From: Sphingomicrobium sp.
GTDB taxonomy: Bacteria; Pseudomonadota; Alphaproteobacteria; Sphingomonadales; Sphingomonadaceae
Assembly: GCA_030146725.1 (NCBI GenBank)
Contig: JASLBJ010000060.1
Location: 1-10,976, forward strand
Reading direction: 5' to 3'
Length of the DNA stretch: 10,976 nt
Each line of letters begins with the position of its first letter. The first letter of the stretch is position 1. A model generated the notes under the pieces. The model saw nothing but the letters and a program-made list of their open reading frames with translations, was not told the DNA's origin and searched no databases. Made by a program: the position numbers and the translations under genes. This document shows, in pieces, positions 6,406-10,976 of this stretch.

Positions 6406-7983
6406 CTAGGCCGCAACCCGCCCGCCGGCCCGCGCGGCGGCCATCGCCTGGACCAGCTTGAGCGCTTCGTGCGCCGACAGCACCGAGCCTTCCTGCCACA
6501 GGCCGAGGTACGACAGATGCTCGCCTGCGAACACGATCGGACCCTCGGGCTTGAGCAGTTCGGCATAGTCGCCGCCGCGCCCATCCCCACGACTCCACTC
6601 GCCGCCGACCGCTCCGACCCCTTCCGACCAGGGCACCAGCCCCCAGTTGACGCTTAATCCATTCTCAAGCAGCCGCGACTTGCCCGGATGCAGCGCCTCG
6701 ATCGACCCGGCGCTGATGCGCAGCTGCTCGGCATGGGCAAGCGCCGCAAACCTGTCCGGATTGTCCCGGTTGGTCCAGCCTGCGGCATAAGCGCCGACGA
6801 TCACGCCGCGCTCCTGGTGGAAGCCTTCGGACGGATAGATCACATTCTCGTTGAGCCGGTCGGTCCAGGCGAGCCCGCCGTACAGCTGCTCGTCGCGCTC
6901 CCAGAAGCGCGGCGCCTCGAACGCCACCTTGACGCTCTTGAGGTAGGCAACCCGCTTCAGCGCCGCCGTCTTGGCCGGCCTGAAGTCGCTCAGGATCCGC
7001 GCCAGCAGATTGGCCGGCAGCGTGCACACGCAATAGTCCGCCTCGGTGACGCCGCCGCGATGCTCGACCCGCACCCGCTCGCCGGCGCGGCGAATCGCGG
7101 TCACCGGGGTGTTCAGCCGCACCAGCGGGCCGATCTTGCGGTGCATCGCCGCCGTAATCCGGTCCATTCCGCCGACCGGCTGCAACATGGTCGGCTGCAT
7201 ATCCAGGATAGCATTGAAGATGTGCGGCAGCCCGACCGCTTGCGACGGGATCGTTTCCCTGAGCGTCAGCGGCTCGAGCGCCTTGCCGCCTTGCGTGGAT
7301 CCGCCCGGCCATTGCGAAAATCCCGAGCTCGGCTGCGCCCGAAGCACGCCCTTGTCGTCGAGCCCGCCATAGAAGCGCAGGAACTGCCGGAACTCCGCCA
7401 GCTCCGCCTTGGGCATCGCTGCATCGAGCGCCTTGCCGTCGATCGCCTTCGCCAGCAACTCGACCAGCCGCCCGGTCAGGTCGTTGGTCATTCGCCGTCC
7501 GGGCACGACCTTGCCGTTGAAGTCCCAGCCGGCCGCGCGATTATCGTTGACGAACACTTCGAGCGGGACGCCGAGCCGCCGCGCAAGTCCGAGGATCGCG
7601 TGGTGCGTCGACGGGATCCGCGCCGCACCGGCGTTGAAGTAGAGCCCGTCGGAGAAGCCCGCCCGCTGCACCGTCCGCCCGGCCTGCACCACGGAATCGC
7701 CGCCGCGGATCGTCCAAACCCGCCCGCCGACCCGCTCGCGAGCCTCGATCACGCTCACTCGATAGCCAGCCTGGACAAGCTCGAGCGCGGCCACCAGCCC
7801 GGCGATCCCGGCCCCGAGCACCACCACCGACCGCCCCTGCCCCGATCCGTTGGGAAGCGCGAAGTCTGCGGCACCGGCCGGCGTCGCGGCGGTCAGCCCG
7901 AGCATCTGCATCGCCGCGAAGGTCGCTCCGGTGCCGCCCGCGGCCCCCAACCTCATCAGCATGTTTCGCCGGCTGATCGCCAT
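6406..7983 (-). CDS. Tat-exported flavin amine/amino-acid oxidase
   Basis: This 525-aa FAD enzyme of the monoamine oxidase fold begins with a twin-arginine signal (SRRNMLMRLG, then a hydrophobic run to about 38), consistent with export of a folded flavoprotein. The FAD-binding Rossmann motif is VVVLGAGIAGLVAALEL (53-69), followed by the ERVGGRVWT motif (83-91). A GAARIPSTHH segment (119-128) matches the GPMRxP motif of L-amino-acid oxidases, where the arginine binds the substrate carboxylate. A K352-containing strand precedes PRFWE (358-362), and the C-terminal FAD motif is FAGEHLSYLG (485-494). It should oxidise an amine or amino acid to the imine with release of peroxide. Substrate is an inference. 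The start has GGAG seven bases upstream. It lies 78 bp downstream of the RidA gene on the same strand, likely one operon. Confidence 0.9.
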   Translation of the reverse strand: MAISRRNMLMRLGAAGGTGATFAAMQMLGLTAATPAGAADFALPNGSGQGRSVVVLGAGIAGLVAALELVQAGYRVSVIEARERVGGRVWTIRGGDSVVQAGRTVQRAGFSDGLYFNAGAARIPSTHHAILGLARRLGVPLEVFVNDNRAAGWDFNGKVVPGRRMTNDLTGRLVELLAKAIDGKALDAAMPKAELAEFRQFLRFYGGLDDKGVLRAQPSSGFSQWPGGSTQGGKALEPLTLRETIPSQAVGLPHIFNAILDMQPTMLQPVGGMDRITAAMHRKIGPLVRLNTPVTAIRRAGERVRVEHRGGVTEADYCVCTLPANLLARILSDFRPAKTAALKRVAYLKSVKVAFEAPRFWERDEQLYGGLAWTDRLNENVIYPSEGFHQERGVIVGAYAAGWTNRDNPDRFAALAHAEQLRISAGSIEALHPGKSRLLENGLSVNWGLVPWSEGVGAVGGEWSRGDGRGGDYAELLKPEGPIVFAGEHLSYLGLWQEGSVLSAHEALKLVQAMAAARAGGRVAA

Positions 7984-7987
7984 CGCC

Positions 7988-8014
7988 CTGCTCCCTTGCG
8001 TGCTGCTCCCTTGC
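7988..8014 (-). repeat. Duplicated ribosome-site segment before the oxidase
   Basis: A 12-base unit (GCAAGGGAGCAG on the minus strand) occurs twice with 15-base period, at 7988-7999 and 8003-8014. The copy nearest the ATG at 7983 supplies the ribosome binding site; the second is a spare Shine-Dalgarno-like segment further upstream. Confidence 0.7.
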
Positions 8015-8024
8015 CCGGCTGTCC

Positions 8025-8102
8025 ACCGAACCGCCGCATTCCGCCGCCCCGGCCGACTGCCCTACCGAACCGCCGCAGCCCTCCGCCCCGGCGCGATCGC
8101 CG
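8025..8102. repeat. Imperfect 39-bp tandem duplication at the RidA 3' end
   Basis: ACCGAACCGCCGCA occurs at 8025-8038 and 8064-8077, and the following bases are also similar (both contain a C-rich tract ending CCGCCCCGGC or a close variant), giving two imperfect units of about 39 bp. The unit at 8064-8102 codes for the last residues of the RidA protein; the other lies in the spacer before the oxidase gene. Confidence 0.55.
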
Positions 8103-8601
8103 CCGTCGCCTCGATCTCGACCAGCCAGCCAGGATCGACCAGCCCGCTGACCTCCATCGTCGATCGCGCCGGTCGAAGCGGCTGCCCGGCAATCGCGAAG
8201 CGCTCGCGATAGGCCCGCATCATCCCTTCGAAATCCATCCCCCTCGAGCCCGGCGGAGCGACCAGGAACACGCGCATCATCACGATATCGCCAAGTCCAA
8301 GCCCCTGCTCGCGCAGCGCCGTCTCGATCCGTCCAAGCACCGAGCGGGTCTGCGCTTCGGTATCGCCGTAGCGCTCGACGCTCCCCGCCGGCGCCTGCTC
8401 GTTGGCAACCGCGGGCACGCTCCCGCTGATATAGACGAGGTCGTGCCCGGCCGGCACCAGCACCGAAGTCGCGATCGGCGACTCCGCCGCGCCCAGCCGC
8501 ACCAGCGGCTCGGGGCCCCCGGTCGCCGCTAAGTTCGCCCCCGGGTTCGCAGTCGTGCAGGCACCCAGCGCAAGCATCAGTCCAACCGCGGTCCAGCGCA
8601 T
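8062..8601 (-). CDS. RidA-family protein with lipoprotein signal
   Basis: This 179-aa protein has a short lipoprotein-type signal, MRWTAVGLMLALGACTT, with a lipobox LGAC and lipidation cysteine C15. A linker to about residue 45 leads to a complete RidA (YjgF/YER057c/UK114) domain: VYISGSVP (56-63), a TEAQTRSVLGRIETAL helix (81-96), DIVMMRVFLV, and the C-terminal PARSTMEVSGL (144-154), where R146 aligns with the catalytic arginine of RidA, and VEIEATA (161-167). RidA proteins hydrolyse reactive imines and enamines from amino-acid metabolism to keto acids and ammonia, normally in the cytosol at about 130 residues. The start is chosen for GGGGAG about ten bases upstream; longer versions run antisense to the DUF2383 gene. 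It precedes the oxidase gene, whose product would be an imine. Confidence 0.88.
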   Translation of the reverse strand: MRWTAVGLMLALGACTTANPGANLAATGGPEPLVRLGAAESPIATSVLVPAGHDLVYISGSVPAVANEQAPAGSVERYGDTEAQTRSVLGRIETALREQGLGLGDIVMMRVFLVAPPGSRGMDFEGMMRAYRERFAIAGQPLRPARSTMEVSGLVDPGWLVEIEATAAIAPGRRAAAVR

Positions 8602-8754
8602 CCCGACTCGCTCCCCTGTCGCCCAGCTTTCGGCAGACTGACACCAATTTGCGCCTTGTGCCCGGACAATCGTGCGCGCTCGCGCATCGCCTGGGCGACT
8701 CGCGCGTTCCACCCCCACGCAATTCCGCATAACCCCCACAGGAGGACCATCTCG

Positions 8755-9216
8755 ATGGCCAATTCCCAGCAGGACGAGATCACGACCCTTAACACCCTCA
8801 CCAACACGCTGATCGACAGCGTTACTGGCTATGAAGATGCCGCAACCAACGTTCATTCGAGCAACTTCCAGCAGATGTTTCGCGAACGCGCGAGCGAACG
8901 CAGCCGCGCTGCCGAGGAGCTTCGCGCCGAAGTCCGCCGGCTTGGCGGCAATCCCGAGGATGACGGCTCGTTCCTCGGCAAGACCCACCAGCGCTTCCTC
9001 GATCTCAAGGCGGCAATCACCGGCCGCGACGAGAAAGCGATCGTCAACGAGGTCGAGCGTGGCGAGGACTATCTCAAGGAGAAGTTCGAGACTGCCCTCA
9101 GCGGTGGAACGCTGAGTGGCGAAGCCCGCATGATCGTCGAGCGCGTCTATCAGTCGGTCCGCTCGGGCCACGACCAGATGAGCTCGCTCAAGCACGGAAT
9201 GGAATCGAACTCGTGA
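8755..9216 (+). CDS. DUF2383 (PA2169-type) four-helix-bundle protein
   Basis: This 153-aa soluble protein matches the PA2169/DUF2383 family, which has a ferritin-like helical bundle. Helices can be read at about 5-28, 33-62, 76-92, 95-118 and 122-148. Typical features are LIDSVTGYEDAA (19-30), H34, the charged ERASERSRAAEELRAEV helix, LGGNPEDDGSFLGKTH (63-78), and ERGEDYLKEKF (101-111). Some acidic and histidine residues lie where metal ligands of ferritin-like proteins would be, but metal binding is not shown. Family members are often stress or stationary-phase proteins. The start has AGGAGG nine bases upstream of the ATG. Its TGA overlaps the GTG of the next gene by four bases, so the two are an operon. 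No convincing promoter was found in the 150 bp upstream. Confidence 0.9.
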   Translation: MANSQQDEITTLNTLTNTLIDSVTGYEDAATNVHSSNFQQMFRERASERSRAAEELRAEVRRLGGNPEDDGSFLGKTHQRFLDLKAAITGRDEKAIVNEVERGEDYLKEKFETALSGGTLSGEARMIVERVYQSVRSGHDQMSSLKHGMESNS

Positions 9217-9632
9217 ACATCTTCACCAAGATCAAGAACAAGATCCTGGGCCATCGTCCCGCCCAGGACATGGCGAAGCAGGCGCAGGCCAACCAGGGTC
9301 AGCAGCAACCGCCATTCGGCGGCGGCGTGACCGGCGGAACGGCCACGCTTGCCCCGCAGGGCCAGCAGCAAGCGGTCGATGTCGAGCAGGTCCTGAACGA
9401 CATCTCCGCGCAGAAAGGCAATCCGGGGCTCAACTACCGAACCTCGATCGTCGATTTGATGAAGCTGCTGGATCTCGATTCGAGCCTCGACAACCGCAAG
9501 GAGCTTGCGACCGAACTCGGCTACACCGGCGCCAAGGACGGCAGCGCCGAGATGAACATCTGGCTGCACAAGGCCGTGATGCGTGAGCTCGCCAAGAACG
9601 GCGGCAAGGTTCCTGCCGGCCTGACGGATTAG
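9213..9632 (+). CDS. DUF3597 family protein
   Basis: This 139-aa protein fits DUF3597. It has an amphipathic N-terminus (MNIFTKIKNKILGH), a Gln/Gly-rich flexible linker (about 19-52), and a conserved C-terminal domain: VDVEQVLNDIS (55-65), LNYRTSIVDLMKLLDLDSSL (73-92), RKELATELGYTG (95-106) and MNIWLHKAVMRELAKNGGKV (114-133). The family has no assigned function; the compact helical C-terminus has been likened to peptidoglycan-binding folds in general look only, and I do not claim that. The start is GTG at 9213, which overlaps the stop of the DUF2383 gene (GTGA). The ribosome site is weak, so coupled translation is likely. A strong terminator follows. Confidence 0.9.
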   Translation: MNIFTKIKNKILGHRPAQDMAKQAQANQGQQQPPFGGGVTGGTATLAPQGQQQAVDVEQVLNDISAQKGNPGLNYRTSIVDLMKLLDLDSSLDNRKELATELGYTGAKDGSAEMNIWLHKAVMRELAKNGGKVPAGLTD

Positions 9633-9683
9633 TCCGGGGGGCGGTGAAGCTGCGGCGGCGCCTCCAGTGCGCGCCGCGGTTTC

Positions 9684-9723
9684 GGGGCGGCGGTCGGCTA
9701 ACGACCGCCGCCCCCTTATTTTA
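9684..9723 (+). terminator. Rho-independent terminator of the DUF2383-DUF3597 operon
   Basis: A perfect 13-bp GC-rich stem (9684-9696 with 9702-9714) closes a GCTAA loop and is followed by CTTATTTTA. It lies about 50 nt after the DUF3597 stop. A smaller hairpin (9655-9661 with 9671-9677) precedes it. On the opposite strand no T-run follows the stem, so it serves mainly the plus-strand operon. Confidence 0.92.
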
Positions 9724-9744
9724 TCCGCGGTTGATCGCGCCGCG

Positions 9745-10167
9745 CTAAGCCGCCTGATCGACCTGCTGCATCAACGGGTAAAGTTCTCGGTCCTCGCGCT
9801 CGATCCGCTCATCCAGCGCGGCGATCAGTAGCGCGGTGTCGCGGCAATAACCTTCCCAATCGGCCGCGATGGTGAACGCCGTCCACGACCTGGTATGCCG
9901 CGCGTAGGCGTCCGACAGGCCGCCGAGTTCGTCGATGAACTGCCGGGCCGTCGCCGCGATGCTACGGTCCTTGCTTGCCAGGAGCCGCGGGTAGAGCACC
10001 CAGTCTTCGTTCTTCAGATGCGCCACTAGCAGCGAAGCGAATTCACGCCGCACCTCGAACAGCCCGACCTGTTCGGGCGGGCGCGGTTCGGCGATCAGCC
10101 GACCAAGCTGCCGCCCCATCCGGCGCAGCTGGTTGTGCTCGTTCAGCAGCTTGGCGATCATCGGCAT
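9745..10167 (-). CDS. Hemerythrin/HHE-domain protein
   Basis: This 140-aa helical protein begins at 10167, chosen because AGGAGGG lies six bases upstream; a longer start at 10239 would cross that ribosome site. The hemerythrin pattern is seen as EHNQLRRM (H11), LLVAHLKNEDWVLYPRLL (H50 and E54), ARHTRSW (H91) and a final ERIEREDRELYP (120-131). In typical HHE proteins the last motif begins with a histidine ligand; here R121 stands at about that position, so a standard di-iron site would lack one ligand unless another residue substitutes. Hemerythrin-like proteins bind a di-iron centre for O2, NO or stress sensing in the cytoplasm. It is convergent with the DUF3597 operon, 22 bp beyond its terminator, and downstream of the TonB_C gene. 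Confidence 0.85.
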   Translation of the reverse strand: MPMIAKLLNEHNQLRRMGRQLGRLIAEPRPPEQVGLFEVRREFASLLVAHLKNEDWVLYPRLLASKDRSIAATARQFIDELGGLSDAYARHTRSWTAFTIAADWEGYCRDTALLIAALDERIEREDRELYPLMQQVDQAA

Positions 10168-10190
10168 GGCAGGCCCTCCTACTCGGTACC

Positions 10191-10206
10191 CCGGGCAGTC
10201 GCCCGG
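10191..10206 (-). other. Small hairpin in the hemerythrin-gene leader
   Basis: CCGGGC (10191-10196) pairs with GCCCGG (10201-10206) around a 4-base loop, about ten bases upstream of the Shine-Dalgarno of the hemerythrin-domain gene. It may be incidental in GC-rich DNA, or may affect leader structure. No T-run follows, so it is not called a terminator. Confidence 0.3.
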
Positions 10207-10328
10207 CAACACCTGCCAATCCCTGAACCTCTGCTCCATTTCGAATGAACCGCTGGCCTGGCCGCACCGCGCCTTGCCGACCCGATCGAGTGCGCAGCTC
10301 GGTCAGGCGCCCACGGCAAGCGCCAATG

Positions 10329-10976
10329 CTACTTCACTCGCCATGTGATTCTGTGAAGATGCGCGTCCTTGGCCGGCTTTCCGTCCACGCCGATCGCCGG
10401 CTTGTAGCGAGCACGCTGCGCAACGAGCGCGCAGCTTTGCGTATCGAGCGCGGCGATCCCGCTGGTTTCGGTGACCGTGCAATCGGCGATTTTGCCGGTC
10501 TCGTCGACAAGCAGAGCGAAGCATACCGTTCCGCTGTCGAGCTGATTGATAGCGGACGTCGGATAGTCGTCGGGCGTGATCAGGCCCTTCAAGGTCCCGA
10601 TCGAGCGCTGGCTGAGCTTGGGTGACAACCCGTCACCCTCGACGACATTCCAGACCTTGCGCAGATCCTGCACGCAGTCGTCCAGGATTTTGACCAGCGA
10701 GTTCATATCGCTGAGGCTGAAAGTCTCGGACAGGCCGGGCCTGGCCTGGATCGACACCGTGGCGGCCGTGCGCATCGCCTCGAGCTGGTCGCGCGGCAAG
10801 TTGATCCGAAACACCCGTCGCTTGGCCTGCGTCGCCGACGTGACCAGGTTGGTCCTGATCGGCGGTCGCCCGGCAAAGGTCACCGAGCCGTCGATCTGTT
10901 CGGCGAACCGGCCCCCGCTCCCCGACTTGATGACCGCCAGATGGACCACGCTTCCGAGCGCCGGAGACTTCAGGGC
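10329..10976 (-). CDS. TonB C-terminal-domain protein (N-terminus beyond window)
   Basis: The frame is open to the window edge, leaving 215 visible residues; the GTG at 10949 is a possible internal start but has no evident ribosome site. The C-terminal portion (about the last 70 residues) is a TonB_C domain: SGTVCFALLVDETGKIADCT, a TSGIAALDTQSCALVAQRARYKPA segment typical of TonB-family ends, then a final ITWRVK strand. The part before it (FRINLPRDQLEAMRTAA..., then a FSLSDMNSLVKILDDCVQDLRKVW helix) resembles the extra domain of sphingomonad/caulobacter TonB-like proteins with a conserved Cys near a Trp. Such orphan TonB_C proteins sit in the periplasm and are not proven energy transducers; no ExbB/ExbD genes are visible. 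Any signal peptide or membrane anchor lies outside the window. Confidence 0.85.
   Translation of the reverse strand, partial: ALKSPALGSVVHLAVIKSGSGGRFAEQIDGSVTFAGRPPIRTNLVTSATQAKRRVFRINLPRDQLEAMRTAATVSIQARPGLSETFSLSDMNSLVKILDDCVQDLRKVWNVVEGDGLSPKLSQRSIGTLKGLITPDDYPTSAINQLDSGTVCFALLVDETGKIADCTVTETSGIAALDTQSCALVAQRARYKPAIGVDGKPAKDAHLHRITWRVK

Noticed and set aside
6400..6412. GGCCTAGGCC palindrome at the convergent stop codons
   Set aside because: It is only ten bases, includes the oxidase stop codon, and has no loop or T-run, so neither a terminator nor a binding site can be supported.
6688..8532. Long plus-strand open frame (614 codons) across the oxidase and RidA genes
   Set aside because: It is antisense to two recognisable genes, Arg/Pro-rich, and lacks any ribosome site or domain.
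8686..8710. Second EcfG-like site (GGAAC-N16-CGAT, minus strand) upstream of the RidA gene
   Set aside because: The -10 element differs from CGTT at one of four positions and would give a leader of about 80 nt; too weak to call without transcript data.
8062..9195. 377-codon version of the RidA gene
   Set aside because: The extra N-terminal part is antisense to the DUF2383 gene; the lipoprotein signal and Shine-Dalgarno support the start at 8601.
10168..10239. Upstream start (24 extra codons) for the hemerythrin-domain gene
   Set aside because: The strong AGGAGGG six bases before the ATG at 10167 decides for the shorter protein, and the extra residues do not belong to the domain.

Overview
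The window is dense, GC-rich DNA with long spurious antisense frames, typical of an alphaproteobacterium and most like a sphingomonad (order Sphingomonadales). Supporting this are a UrcA-family exported protein, an orphan TonB_C protein, a DUF2383/DUF3597 pair, a LytS-type kinase with a LytTR regulator, and an exact match to the alphaproteobacterial general-stress (EcfG) promoter consensus. The assignment is inferred from gene content only. No rRNA, tRNA, CRISPR array, insertion sequence or phage gene was seen.

Layout, left to right. (1) 2-352 (+) is the 3' part of a HAD-type 5'-nucleotidase-like gene, convergent with 396-947 (-), a 183-aa protein of unknown function. (2) 1143-1439 (-) is a 98-aa acidic, disordered protein with an EcfG-type promoter just upstream. 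It is divergent from a two-component operon, 1620-2879 (LytS/AlgZ-type membrane histidine kinase) and 2863-3615 (LytTR response regulator), whose reading frames overlap by 17 nt. (3) 3695-4045 (-) is a UrcA-family protein and 4236-5540 (-) a divergent DAACS-type dicarboxylate/amino-acid symporter. (4) 5668-6402 (+) is a histidine-containing multi-pass membrane protein, convergent (3-bp gap) with a minus-strand pair: 8062-8601, a RidA-family protein with a lipoprotein signal, followed by 6406-7983, a Tat-signal flavin amine/amino-acid oxidase. (5) 8755-9216 and 9213-9632 (+) are a coupled DUF2383-DUF3597 pair ending in a strong rho-independent terminator. (6) 9745-10167 (-) is a hemerythrin/HHE-domain protein and 10329-10976 (-) the C-terminal part of a TonB_C protein cut by the window edge. 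No gene-free stretch exceeds 300 bases.

The most coherent functional unit is the RidA/oxidase pair. The oxidase has the arginine motif seen in L-amino-acid oxidases, which make imino acids; RidA proteins hydrolyse such imines. Both carry export signals, which points to an imine-producing and imine-clearing pair in the cell envelope. A second theme is stress physiology: the EcfG-type promoter, the DUF2383/DUF3597 pair and the hemerythrin-domain protein. I found nothing resembling a defence system, secretion system or mobile element. The less ordinary points are the envelope RidA/oxidase pair, the symporter with an altered sodium-site motif, the EcfG promoter on an orphan small protein, and several short tandem duplications at gene starts and ends.
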